A stretch of DNA of 64,000 nucleotides from NCBI GenBank assembly GCA_022453515.1, contig JAJNNY010000028.1, positions 411,712 through 475,711 on the forward strand. Reading direction: 5' to 3'. A program made the position numbers and the translations under genes. This DNA is from Astrocystis sublimbata (taxonomy: Eukaryota; Ascomycota; Sordariomycetes; Xylariales; Xylariaceae). This document shows positions 37,128-49,162 of this stretch, in pieces (the stretch's first letter is position 1; the number at the start of each line of letters is the position of its first letter). Under the pieces are notes generated by a model. That model was not told where the DNA came from, made no database searches, and saw nothing but the letters and a program-made list of their open reading frames with translations.

Positions 37128-40100
37128 ATGCCTCCAACACAGTCCGGTCGGGTCTTCAAATCCCGTAAGAGCAAGACCGGTGGCACGCCCCATCAGAAGA
37201 ACCATCGCTGGGAGTCTTTCAACAACAAGATCTCCAAGCTCCATTCTCTCGATCCTCTCCGTCGCGTCCGCCGCCATGACCTCGAAACCGAAGATCTCGA
37301 GGCCACCACCTCCTACCTCCGAAATGGCCTCGACAACTGGGCCGAGCTCAACCTCTCCAAGCGCTTCACCCTCTTTAAGCGCGAGCTGGCGCCCCTCTGC
37401 GACAGCCTGCCCCAGATCCTACACTTCGAAGGTCGCATCATGGACCTGCTCGAGAAGAACATATCCGCCAATGATGTCGAGTCGCTCGAGCCTTTGCTGG
37501 ACCTGTTGACCGCCTTCGCCCACGATTTGGGCGTGCGCTTCGAGAAGCACTACCCACGCGCCCTCACCCTCATCATCCAACTCGCTAGCAAGCCTCAAGA
37601 CGCCGCTGTCGTCGAGTGGACCTTTGCCTGCCTGGCCTTCCTTTTTAAATACCTTTCGAAACTTCTCGTTCCCGACCTGAGGCCGACCTACGATCTCCTT
37701 GCGCCATTGCTGGGAAAGGCGCGGAGCCCGGCCCATATCACCAAATTTGCTGCCGAGGCCTTGAGTTTCTTGGTGAAGAAAGCGGCAGCTCCAGCAAATA
37801 GAGAGAAAGCCTTGGTGCCATTCATAGAGCATGTCCGCGACGATTTCGCTGCTAGCGGGGACAATCGACATCTGGAGCTTTATTACCATGGGCTCATGAC
37901 CATGTTCGCCGAGGCCGTCAAAGGCCAGGGTCGGGCTTTACACACTTCCGGTCCTGATCTTGTGAAAGCTTTAATATGCTCTGTGCCAAATGATCAATGC
38001 CTCTCCCTCGAGCCCATCAATTGGTCCGAGGTCGTCTGTGGTGTGCTGATTAGTCTAGTCCACCACTCGACCCCAGATACATTTGCCTTGATCCCCCAAG
38101 CGATTGTCGATGCAATAAAGAGCGACAAGTCCCGGGCCGAGTTTCCTCTACGCAATGTCTTCTACATCAGATGCCTGGGAATCATTTCGGGTGTGCGCCA
38201 CGGATATCGCATTGCTGATTGGCAGCCTGTTCTCGCCGCTTTGTTGCAATGTCTCGAATCCATTTCCAAGAAGCCAGATACCCTAGAGACCGTCGAGTCG
38301 ACGGCAGTATGGCAGCAACTCCTCGTCAATACAGCTATAGTTTGGAAGCAAGCGCCGATGGACATTATAATTCCACATATATCTGAATTCATCGCTGTAA
38401 TGAACTGTGAGCCATTGATCAACTGGTTTATCCCCTTTTGTTCGTACTTCTCCGACTCGGACCCCACGCGCTTTCGAAGCTTATTCCTGAAGGCGTTCCA
38501 AAAGTAAGCAGAATTTCTGTCGTATTCACACAAGAATGGAGCTAATTACATATGTAGATTCGTTGTCCAGCATTGGTCGCGGGGCTCTAATGAGGACATG
38601 CTCTGCGTCTTTCTACCGCGGATGATTGAATCGAACGCTTTGCCCAGCGTGGACGACTCCGATGCCTTTTCGTTGCCCCAATCATGGCAGGACCAGATTG
38701 TCAGCAAATTTGAGCAATTGGAGATTTCCCCCTTTCCAGAGCAGGGCGCGTCAGGTGCATACAACAAGGATCCCAAGATATGGCGTGATAAATGCCTGCC
38801 AAAATACTCAGCATTATTGCGTCTCTTGGAGTTGACGAGTGTTCGACCGTCGACAATCGGGCCCATTGCCGATGTGCTCTTGAGGAAGTTGAAGCTTGCA
38901 TTGAGGCCCTCACAGTCTCCGCTAACTGAAGAAGCCCGCTTCGTCGTGGGCCAAGGGTTCTCTGCGTACCTCCGTATGAGTAAGGCAGCCGGGCAACTCG
39001 ACTCTTCTCTGGCGCCGTTGCTTAGGGCAGCCACTCCTCGATATCATCGTTTGACTGGTTTCCTTGAGGCGCTCTCTGTTTATGAAACAATGAACATGCG
39101 TGGCGAAGACCGCAGTCCCCAATCCCAGAGCGATGATAGCGTCGGCCATGAGGGTGCGCTGGACCCGTTCCTTCATTGCCTTGTCCAGAATTTGTCGATG
39201 CCATCGCATGATCATCGATTAGCCTCGTTGCAGCTGCTCAACAAGCTTGACACGGCGCCGGATGAACTTGATTGCCTTGCGCTGATGCAGCAAACTGAGG
39301 AGACACCAGTGGATTTACAAAATGCTCGAGCTTTGTCAATGCATATGCGCAACCTTGCCGTTGCGTACCCTAATCTAAGTGAAGGCTCCTGGCTCCGATA
39401 CGCTGTCCCCTCCTACCTATTCGGCTTGTTGACGGTGCAGATGACGCCTATATGGGAATCTGCCGTGGAGTCTCTGAAACAAGTCGGGCTTACTAAATAC
39501 GGGGAAGAGATCATATGTGAGATCGTCTTCAGATGGATTGACGTCCCGTCCAAGCGGTGGGATTCCTCCACAGGGGTTACTGCTTCTCGCCGGGCCTACC
39601 AAACAGACTTCGAATGCAGAAACTTTTCCAAGCTCCACAGCCAAGCCGAGGATGCGGATCATGTCATTAACAATGCGTCCGATATCATTTTGGAGTCATT
39701 CGAGAAAGGCCAAGAAATGGTACCCGAAACGCCCATTAACGCACGGTCACAAGCGTTGAAGGTTTTCCTAGCCGCACCGAATCTAGCTGAAAGGCGATCT
39801 CGGTTAATTGTTCCCGTTTTCCTGTCATGGAACACCAGCCAGGAAGAAGAAGATGTCGAGGAGGAGGTTGAGGACAATGATGTGGACAGATCATGGTCTC
39901 TCTTTGATAAAAAGACTATGATTGGAGTGTTTGCTCAATTCTCAAACCCCAAAGTGCTATTCCAAACTCAGCAGGTTTACGACACGTTACTCGTATTGCT
40001 ATCGAATGGTGATCTTGAGGTGCAGAAATCTGCTCTCAAGGCTATTTTGACATGGAAGCAAGAAGGCGTCAAGCCTTACCAAGAAAATCTGGAGTATCTG

Positions 40101-43100
40101 CTCGACGAAGCACGATTCAAGAATGAGCTCACTGTGCTTTTCCAAGGAGACAAGCAAATCCAACCAGAACACAGGAGTGACATAATGCCCGTGCTGCTCA
40201 GACTTTTGTACGGTCGTACTATCTCCAAGAAGGGTATAGCAAGTGGACGTCATGGCTTGCAGGCCAACCGCCTAGCTGTTCTCCGACAACTCAGCGTAGA
40301 GGACATGGGAAGTTTTCTCGACATCGCGTTGGGGAACCTTCGTAACATTGACCTTGTTGGACGATCGAACCTCGGCGATGACGTTTTTCATCGAAACCTT
40401 CTACCTATTCGGAAACAGGTTGGTTTCCTCAATATGATGGAGTCTATGATCAATGAGCTTGGAACGAGCGTCTTGGGATACATGGATCGGATACTCCCCG
40501 CGCTCTTATACTGTCTGGTGTCGTCTTGTCGAAAGTTGCAGAAAACTGCCAATCTGGAGAACGAACAAGAGGAGGAGGAAGAGGCAGCATCGCATATCTC
40601 TCTTTATCGCAATGTTCGCACTACCTCGCTGAAGTGTGTCATCTCACTATTTCAGAATGCCCCAGGTTTCGACTGGAACCCCTACCGCGAAATCTTGATC
40701 AAGGAGCCTGTCAGCCCTCGCCTCGACAAGTTTGCCATTGAAAATGCCCAGGGAATATCCGGCACCCTGCAACTGCTTTCTACCATCTCTCAAATACCAA
40801 GAACCGCTTTGTTTCTCACAGTGGATGATCGCATCATTGCCAAATTGATGGAGTTGGTAGCCTTTGCCAAATCCAAAGAGGATGTGAGAATTTTCTCGCT
40901 CGGGATTCTACGGAATGTGATCAAACTGTCCCAACTGCCGGCGACGGAGTGCGAATTCAATGAACTGATTGCGGAGGAGTTGATTGAGCCAAATGTCAAT
41001 CTCATCTTGGAGACTGTCGGCCGAGTTCTCAAAGACGAAGTGAACATCGGAAAAGATCTTCTCTTGGCTTGCGTTGAGGCTGTTGTTGAACTATCGCCGA
41101 TGGTTCAGCAGTCCCACCATGTTGATACATTGATTAATGTGGCTGTGTTTCTACTCGACCAACCATCCAAGACCGTCAGTCCAAAAACGAAAAGTGTTAT
41201 ACTCCTATTGCTCGAGAAATTTCTTGCGTTGGAGGGCATGGTCTACGAGCCTAGCTTGTTGGATAGGATTTCTTCAACAATTGCCTCGATGTACAGCTTC
41301 TTCCGCGACCGAGCCAGTCGTGAGACCCTGTCAAATGTCCTGGCGGTGTTGCTCCGCAGAGAGGGCAAACCTGTTGACCTTTCAGAGTTATGCGCACATA
41401 TCAACGCTTTCCGTCACAACCGAATTGACGAACCTGACTACGATACGCGCCTGGCAGCTTTCAATTCCATATCGAAACCCAGAGATGTGCCCTTCACCCC
41501 AAGAGAATGGCTGCCTCTGATTCACAACATGGTGTTCTATATCAAACATGATGAAGAGTTCGGTGTGCTTTCCGCAAATTCTGCAGATGGTCTTTGCAGG
41601 TTCGCCGACGCCGTTGCGGATTCGAATGGAGACGATGAAGATGGATTCCAGAACATGCTTTCAACTGTCGTTTTACCTTCAATGTACAACAATGTCAAAG
41701 AACCCTCGGAAACAGTTCGGCGAGAAACAATGAGAGTGATGGGATACCTCATCTCTCGGATGCCAGCTTGGGCCCCAATATCCGATCTTGTAATTCTCAG
41801 CCCCGAGCCGGATGAAAAAGATCCAGATCCTAGCTTCTTCAGCAACGTTCTTAATCCTGCTGCGGCTAGACAAATGCGAGCGCTCCAGCTCCTATCCAAA
41901 GTCAGTACCAAAACTGGGCTGAGTAGTAAGCACGTTGCGCATTTCTTCGTACCGCTTTTGGAACAGTTTATCTTCAACCGGGTGGAAAGCGATGATCAAG
42001 GTGTGGGTGCACAAGCAGCGACAACCATAGCTGATATAGCGTTCGCCTTGGAGTGGCCCCAGTATCGCGCAATCGTGCGTCGGTACATCAGCTACGTTGA
42101 AAGCAAACCAGACTCTCAGAAACAGTTGGTCAGGCTCCTTGGAAAATTTGTTGACACTTTGACAGTCGCGTCAAACGAGAAAAATGCCGAGAAAATGGAC
42201 GTAGATGATTCCTCGGATCGCAAATCACATTTGTCCCGCACCTTACCTTCCCTGGAAAAGTTCAACGAAGATGTGCTGTCCAACATATTACCTCCCCTTT
42301 TGACCTACATGCACGACAAGGATGAAGCGACTGTCAGCTCGCGTGTTCCTGTTGGTATCGTTGTTGTCAAGGTACTGAAGCTTCTCCCCGAAGAATCCAT
42401 GAACAAGACGCTGCCAGGCGCACTGACGGATATCTGCCACATCCTCCGGAGTAAAGCATTGGAGTCGCGTGACATGGCGCGTGACACACTTTCGAAGATG
42501 ACTGCGCTGCTTGGCCCATCGTATCTTGGATTCGTTCTCAAAGAGCTCAGGGGTGCACTTACCTCAGGCTATCAACTTCATGTTTTGTCTTATACCATGC
42601 ACACTATTCTGGTGGCTGTTATACCTCAGTTCCAGCCTGGAGATATCGATTACTGTCTTGACAACCTAATGGCTATCATCATGGACGACATGTTCGGTGT
42701 CGTTGCGGAAGAGAAAGATGCCGAGGGATACACGAGCAAAACCAAAGAGATCAAGAGTAGCAAAAGTCAGGATTCCATGGAGCTCGTTGCTCGATCTGCT
42801 TCCGTCAATCGCTTGGGCGACCTCATTGCCCCACTTCGTTCTTTACTGCTTGAGAAGCTCAATATTCGTATGGTTCGGCGGATTGATGAACTGTTGTTAA
42901 GAATAACAACTGGTCTCATGGCCAACTCCGCTGCAGCTACTCGAGATACTCTAGTTTTCTGCTACGAAGTCGTTCAACAAGTATACGCAAGCCACGATGC
43001 TAAAAATGAGCCCAAGATGGACCCGAAGATTAGGCGGTATCTGGTCCAGAAAGGTGCGAACAAGAGTGGCGAGCGCAGTGCTACAAGCAAGTACACCTAC

Positions 43101-45215
43101 AAACTTGTCCGATTCGCAATTGATGTTCTACGAGCTATCATGAAGAAGCATGAGAACTTGAGAACCGCAAGCAACATAACAGGCTTGATCCCTATTCTCG
43201 GAGACGCCGTGATCGAAGGAGAAGAGGAGGTCAAGATCTCCACGTTCAAGCTCTTGAACATTCTCACAAAAGTGCCCTTCAAGACTGACGATGCCTCCAA
43301 ACTTTACAAGGTTGCCGCGAAAGAGGCAACCAAATGCATTGCGACATCGACGTCGTTTGCTACAGAGCTTCCGCAAGCTGGACTGAAACTAATGGCTGTC
43401 ATACTCCGGGACCGACGTGATGTAGTCGTCAAAGATGCGGCAATCGATATGCTGCTTGGCAAACTCAAAGATGACCTGACGGAGCCGCTTTACCGCCATA
43501 TAACGTTCAACTTTTTACGCTCAGTGTTGGATCAGAAGATCGAGACTGCTGTCGTATATGATACTATGGACTATGTTGGCAACGTCATGATCACCAACGA
43601 CGACAAGAACACTCGCGACTTAGCACGTGGGGCGTTTTTCCAATTCCTCCGAGATTATCCCCAGAAGAAGAACAGATGGGCAAAGCAGCTCGGCTTTATC
43701 ATTGCAAATCTGAAATATGAGCGGGAAGGCGGTCGACTATCTGTCATGGAAGTGGTACATCTCTTGCTAATGAAATCGGCCAATGACTTTGTTCAGGAAG
43801 TTTCGGCTAACTGTTTTATCCCGTTAATATTGGTTTTGGCCAACGATGAGAGCGAAAAATGTCGCTTGGCCTCTGCCGAGCTCATCAAGGAGATCTTCCG
43901 CAAAGCTGATAAAGAGCGAACCTCCAAATTCCTAGGCCTTGCCCGAAACTGGCTTGAGCAAGATGACAACGCCGCTGTTCTTCAGCTAGCGATACAATCA
44001 TTTTCTCTCTACTTCGAAGCTAGAGACGCTTCACCAAAGGACAAAAAAGATCTGCAGAAACTTCTTGGTGCTATAGTCACCGTGCTGAACAAGTTTTCCA
44101 CCTGGGCAGGAGAAACAGATTTGATGAAGGTGGTCCTGCAGTCTATGCCCATGTTGATTGCGAAGCACCCAGCCACTGTCCTGGCCAATGACGAACTATG
44201 GCGGCTTGCCCCAACTCCCCTTTCTCATTCCGATACTCTAATCAAGAGCTCTGCGGCGCAGCTGGTTATTACGTACCTGGCTGACTTCAATGCCAATAAC
44301 AAGACCGCCGATCGCTCGCAGCGCATTGTTGGATCGCACGGCCTACAGCTAGATAGATCAATGATCGAGCGTCTCATAACTGGTGCTGTTGGCACACTCA
44401 ACTCGGGCGTCGTAGCACGTTGGAAAAAGCGACAGGGTAGGAAACTCAGCAGCCAAGATGCCAATATCATAGACAGCACAATACCGGCTCTTCAGGATCA
44501 AGTGGATTTGGATGAAACCCTTGCAGCGGATGCTAGCCGGATCATCCTCATGCTCAGCAAATTCTTGGATGCGGGTACCCGGGATACGAAGAAAGAGGCT
44601 GCCGACGCAGGTGCCAACGAAGAAGACGATGAACAAGCGGATGGCGACGAAGAAGATGTGGAGGATGAATGGGAGGGTCTAGACGCAGACGATGGCAATA
44701 TCAAGTCAGAGTCGCAAATATCCCTCTACAACCTCTGCACCTGGCTCTCCGACATCCTGGTTGAAGAAACTCGTCCCCGCGCCCCCGGTCTCATTCCCAA
44801 GATTGCCGCCCTCGACATCATCTCCATCCTCGTCGCTACTTCACCAACCGACAAGCTCCAGCCGTCTCTCTACGCGCTCCTGATCCCCCTTCATCAGCTC
44901 ACGGACCCCTCTATTCCTCCCCCATCAAGTTTCGACGAGGCATTTAAGACGCGGCACGAGGCGCTCAAGTCCAAAGCGACGGATGTCATGGACGCGCTGC
45001 AGAGGAAGTTCGGTACACAGGAGTACACGAAGGAGCTGATGGCCGTGCGGGAGCGTTCAAGAAGGAGGAGAGAAGGAAGGAGTAGGAAGAGGAAGATCGA
45101 GGCGGTCGTGCAGCCGGAACGCCATGGCAAGTGGAAGCGGGGACGGCTGGAGAAGAAGGTGAAGCAGAGGCGGGAGAAGGGACAGAGGAATCGGGAGAGG
45201 AGACATCAGTACTAA
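37128..45215 (+). CDS. UTP20: U3 snoRNP component Utp20 (DRIM family)
   Basis: Two exons: 37128-38503 and 38558-45215, giving 2677 residues, matching the usual 2500-2800. Utp20 is a giant helical-repeat nucleolar scaffold of the small-subunit processome, needed for 18S rRNA maturation. The N-terminal block RWESFNNKISKLHSLDPLRR, then TTSYLRNGLDNWAELNLS, is characteristic. The body is HEAT/ARM-like helical repeats throughout. An acidic segment (about 44620-44700) precedes the end. The C-terminus is strongly basic (RSRRRREGRSRKRK and similar), as in the family. The 54-bp intron joins AFQK to FVVQHWSRGS. The second exon is 6.6 kb without interruption. Confidence 0.95.
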
Positions 45216-45912
45216 GTAATTGAGTTGATGGTGAGGAGGAGGGGTGTGCTTTGTATATAGGTGGAAAGCCGAAGGTGATGATGTGTTTGGAATCGAAAAG
45301 TAAGTAGATATAATTGAGTCAAAAAGATTGATACCCTGAAAACCTACCTATTGTCAGCCGATGCGAGGCTGAAATCGGCTCATGCCTTGTGTACAGCTGG
45401 AAGGTACCTAATAGTGCCAGGAGAAGTGTGATACTGAATTCTCTATCTGTTTCATCAGAAGTTACGCCGTGGCAGACAGGTGGCTGGCTCATGCTCCGCC
45501 ATTTCACCTCCAGCTCTCGTCGTAGATATAAATCATCTGCCATGACGCTTATTATCATTCAAATTTCAAAGCAAGCCCTTCAGATCTCCAACATCAGAAT
45601 GGAAATAACCCATGCAACCCGACGGACTACATTATTTTTGAGCTCACGATTTATACCAGCGCCACATGAACCATCTCATTAACTTTATATATCAAAATAC
45701 AATAGTAGCTAGCCTTGGTGATGGTAATAAGTTACACAAACACAGATACGCCTAATCCGATATGCTAGCTCAGTCTTGTAAAAAATCACTTTTTTGAATT
45801 TCAAACCCGACTAACCTCCGCCACCTAAGAGGCCGAGGGACTTCAAGGTGCAGGCGGCGGGGCATAAGTTTTTTGCGGCCTCAACGGTTCGGAAGGCGGA
45901 GAAGGGAGCCGG
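45216..45912. other. Convergent intergenic region
   Basis: A/T-rich 3' regions of UTP20 and the DNL-type gene. Nothing else is visible. Confidence 0.5.
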
Positions 45913-48027
45913 CTACCTAGCTCTACTTCCGTCTGCGGGACGCTCCTTCCGTGCCGCCGCGTGGTTCTTGACGCGGGCCGGCGCCACGCCCCCCCACTCG
46001 AGGAAGCGGACGGGCGGGTGGGCGGTTATGTCGGGACTGACGTTGTCTTTGTCTTGGATGCGGCGTTTAACGACCTCTTTAATGGCCCTTTGTTGCCGAC
46101 CCTCGAGCTTCCCTCTTCGCTCCTTGACCGGGACGACGCGCTTGTCCTTGGATTTAGCGCCGGGGATAATGTTGCGCCAAAGGCGTCCTTCCAATGTGTA
46201 AGTCATTCCAACCCCCCTTTGCCAATGAAACTTGGGGGCCTGCTCGGAATCGAGCATATCGTGCTCCGCGTCGTGAAGAGAGGACTCGGGTGCCTTTTGG
46301 GAATAAATTATATCGTCGACCTCGTCGTGAAGAGAGGATTGGTCTCCCTCCTTCACGTAGGGTATAATAGGAATTTTAGTAAATCTTTGCCTCGAGTTGC
46401 GCCTCTTCTTCAGGAGCACGTTCTCCCCTTTATACGTTCCCTGGGCCATGCGACGCTGCCTGCGGAGAGCCAGCTTCTCCTTCCGCAAACCTTTTATGTA
46501 GTTGACTATGTCTTTCCTCTCGTCGGGCTCGACGACGCTTTTGTTTTTGTTGAGCAACGCCTGGATGTCCGATATTGATTTGGCCAGCTTTTGTGCTTTC
46601 GTGCCTACCTGTTCCACCAGTTTCTCTTTTTGCGGCTTTGTCATTTTAGAGATTTGCTGAGCAAGTTGTAACTCGGCGACTGGTGGCTGATATTCTATTG
46701 CTGCGTCAGTGTCACTGCTCTCTATTGCTGCGTCAGTGTCACTGCTCGCGATGGGCAGTTCGCTGGCTGGGCCCCATACATTGGCGTGCTTGTCGGGACT
46801 ATGCTTTGAGTCCTGTTGCAACGCCGCCCGGAGCTGGTCCACACCAGAATCCTTCGTTTCTAAAGGTGATATAGGGGTGGGGTATGGTATGGGACGTTGC
46901 GGAGCCGGGGGAGATCGAGAATAGCCTCCTCTGTACTCAGGCCTTGAGATTGCGGACTTCTTGACAACTTGACCTTTCTCAGGCTTCCCCGCCAAATACA
47001 TAGCATTGGGATATGGTATGGGAGGTCGTGGCACCCGGGGAGCTCGAGAATAGCCTCCTAAGTATTCAGGTCCCGAGATTGCGGACTTCTTGACAACTTG
47101 ACCTCTCTTAGGCTTCCCCGCTAAAGATACAGCACTGGGAGATGGTGTAGGACGTGGTGGAGCTGGGGGCGATGGTGAATAGCCTCCTCTGTATTCAGGG
47201 CTCAAGATGGCGGACTTCTTGGCAACTTGAGCTACGCCAGGCTTCCCCGCCAGAGTTTCGGGAAGATGGAAAAAAGCTGCGTGGTATGTCCGACGAGTCG
47301 ATGGCGTGGGGCCCTGCTGCGGCGCGACACCGTGTACCGAGGGGCGGGTGCCGACGTCGCCGCCGGACAGACCCGACGTTGAGGGCGTAGGATAGGTCGC
47401 CTGGGACGAGGGATCCCGTGTCTCGCGCAGGCGTCTGGCCTCGTCCTTTTCCGTCACGGCCTCTGCCTCCCTTAGCGACGCAGCATCGCCCTCTTGCTGC
47501 TGCTGCTGCTTCGTGGCATGGTCAGACGTGGTAGTATCTTGCCAGAACTCGATGTCGCCGTCCTCGCCGAGGGTCCCACGCTTCACGAGTTCGCCCTTCT
47601 CACGCAGAAGATCCTCAACAGTAATCTTGCGGTCGCCAAAGATGTTCAGGTTGTCGCTAATGACGTGGCGGGCGCGGCAGGTCGGACAGGATATGAGGAC
47701 GGACCCGTGGTGGTACCCTTGCTTGGAGACGACGTGTTCGGAGCGGTGACCACAGGGGACACATGTGAATATCATCTGGTAGTGCGGCTGCAGCTTCTTC
47801 TGATTCGGCTTGGTCGCATCGGGAGGGGAGTCGGTCGCGGATGTGTCTTGGTTCGATGGAGGCGGTGGTGGCGGCGGCTTGGGTATGGTGTGCGCCCAGC
47901 GGCGCCCTATGGGCTTGGGCTGCAGGGTGCGAGGTAGACTGGGATAGGGGCGTAGCCCGGATGGGGATATGGTCTTGGGTGTGCGCAGGATCGAGGTGAG
48001 GTATCGTGAGGCTATTCTGGATGCCAT
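45913..48027 (-). CDS. ZIM17: Zim17/DNL zinc-finger protein with long repeat tail
   Basis: A single exon of 704 residues from the ATG at 48027. Zim17 (Hep1, DNLZ) keeps mitochondrial Hsp70 soluble in the matrix. The N-terminus is Arg/Ser-rich with no acids (MASRIASRYLTSILRTPK), as in a mitochondrial presequence. The DNL domain at about 84-150 has Cys89-x2-Cys92 and Cys114-x2-Cys117, with SKQGYHHGSVLISCP and HVISDNLNIF. Family members usually end near 180-200 residues, yet this frame continues for about 540 more. The tail has a Gln tract, three copies of an LAGKP..VVKKSAIS.PEY.GGYS unit starting near 260, 302 and 345, a doubled SSDTDAAIE, and a Lys/Arg-rich helical end. I cannot name a domain in the tail. 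It may be a fusion. Confidence 0.82.
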   Translation of the reverse strand: MASRIASRYLTSILRTPKTISPSGLRPYPSLPRTLQPKPIGRRWAHTIPKPPPPPPPSNQDTSATDSPPDATKPNQKKLQPHYQMIFTCVPCGHRSEHVVSKQGYHHGSVLISCPTCRARHVISDNLNIFGDRKITVEDLLREKGELVKRGTLGEDGDIEFWQDTTTSDHATKQQQQQEGDAASLREAEAVTEKDEARRLRETRDPSSQATYPTPSTSGLSGGDVGTRPSVHGVAPQQGPTPSTRRTYHAAFFHLPETLAGKPGVAQVAKKSAILSPEYRGGYSPSPPAPPRPTPSPSAVSLAGKPKRGQVVKKSAISGPEYLGGYSRAPRVPRPPIPYPNAMYLAGKPEKGQVVKKSAISRPEYRGGYSRSPPAPQRPIPYPTPISPLETKDSGVDQLRAALQQDSKHSPDKHANVWGPASELPIASSDTDAAIESSDTDAAIEYQPPVAELQLAQQISKMTKPQKEKLVEQVGTKAQKLAKSISDIQALLNKNKSVVEPDERKDIVNYIKGLRKEKLALRRQRRMAQGTYKGENVLLKKRRNSRQRFTKIPIIPYVKEGDQSSLHDEVDDIIYSQKAPESSLHDAEHDMLDSEQAPKFHWQRGVGMTYTLEGRLWRNIIPGAKSKDKRVVPVKERRGKLEGRQQRAIKEVVKRRIQDKDNVSPDITAHPPVRFLEWGGVAPARVKNHAAARKERPADGSRAR
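46693..46746. repeat. 27-bp tandem duplication in the Zim17 tail
   Basis: Two adjacent, apparently identical 27-bp units begin with TCTATTGCTGCGTCAG. They encode SSDTDAAIE twice on the minus strand. The in-frame length suggests slippage or unequal exchange. Confidence 0.85.
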
Positions 48028-49162
48028 TGTCGACAATGCGGAGATTGCAGATGGAGATGCAAAAGATACTGTAGCTACGGCTCCGTGACCAACAGAGGAT
48101 ATGACGGTCGTGACCGTAACCCCACCTCGTTACCTAACTCCACCTGTAGCCGTTACTGTAATGGGGTTGATTGCCACACCTAAAAGGTGGGATGTAGAAG
48201 GGACTCGGGAGGACCTGGCCTCAGCCGTGAGGGGTCCTTATAATACACTGTGACTCGTACCTGCCTAACATTACCTACATGTACAATAGGTACTTACCTA
48301 GGTACGTACATAGAGTGGGATCGCCCGTGGCTTGGTCTCGTTCGAGGGTATCGATAAGATCCTTACATGTGATAATGCCGTCGCCGCCACCTTGGACTTA
48401 TCGATTAGCGGCATCGCTGTACAGTTGGCAATTCGATGGTAGAATGGGAAAAGATACCCGATACGTTTGTAATTGCATACATTAATTGGCCCTAAAGAGA
48501 CTTGCCCCCCAAGTATGTTTCTTTCCACTCCTTTGACTTACTCTATGCCTCCAAGGCTGAGAGGGTCATTGTTCATATAATCGCTTCAACTCCGGTCGAT
48601 ATGTTCAACGATACTATGCCATGACGAGATCCCCTAGACTGTGCCTAGGAAGGAAGCTGATACATACACGTTGCGCAGCTGCTTGTTTGTGCGCTTAGTA
48701 AATTCCCACGCGTTCTCTATTTCCATCTTCCATCTTCATCCCTAAGCTACCCGCGATCCATAAAGAACTTGGGCATTCACCCGTGCAGGCTCACGTTTAT
48801 CATTCTGCGCCCAAGATCCCTTCTCTAGCTGTCCAGGGAGTCCGCCTCGGTTCTGCAACACCTGAGCCTGCACTCTTTTTTTCATCCTTCTCTGACTAAT
48901 CTATCTCGCCACAACCACCACCACCACCACTCTGTACACGACCAGGCCTCACAGCCGATGCTATATGAGCCGCCAAGCTTCGCTTTCCCACGACATCGCG
49001 CACCCTTGGATCTATCTGCTCCTCCGACTCGGCATGCAACTACCTGGGTCTGCTACCTCGTCGTATTTCCCTCTTTCACCTCATCGCCACCCTTCGACCG
49101 CCCACCATTGCCCTGGTAATCTACCGCGGTAATCCACGCCCGGTATCGGCTCTGCCGGCAAG
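48028..49162. other. Divergent promoter region, ZIM17 / CUL3
   Basis: About 1.1 kb between divergent starts. TAGGTA/TACCTA-type runs lie near 48265-48310, and a C/T-rich leader with a CCA repeat near 48916-48930 precedes CUL3. No coding exon is supported. Confidence 0.55.

Noticed and set aside
45961..46578. Plus-strand 205-codon frame
   Set aside because: Antisense to the Zim17-type gene; no domain, and its openness follows from the codon bias of the opposite frame.
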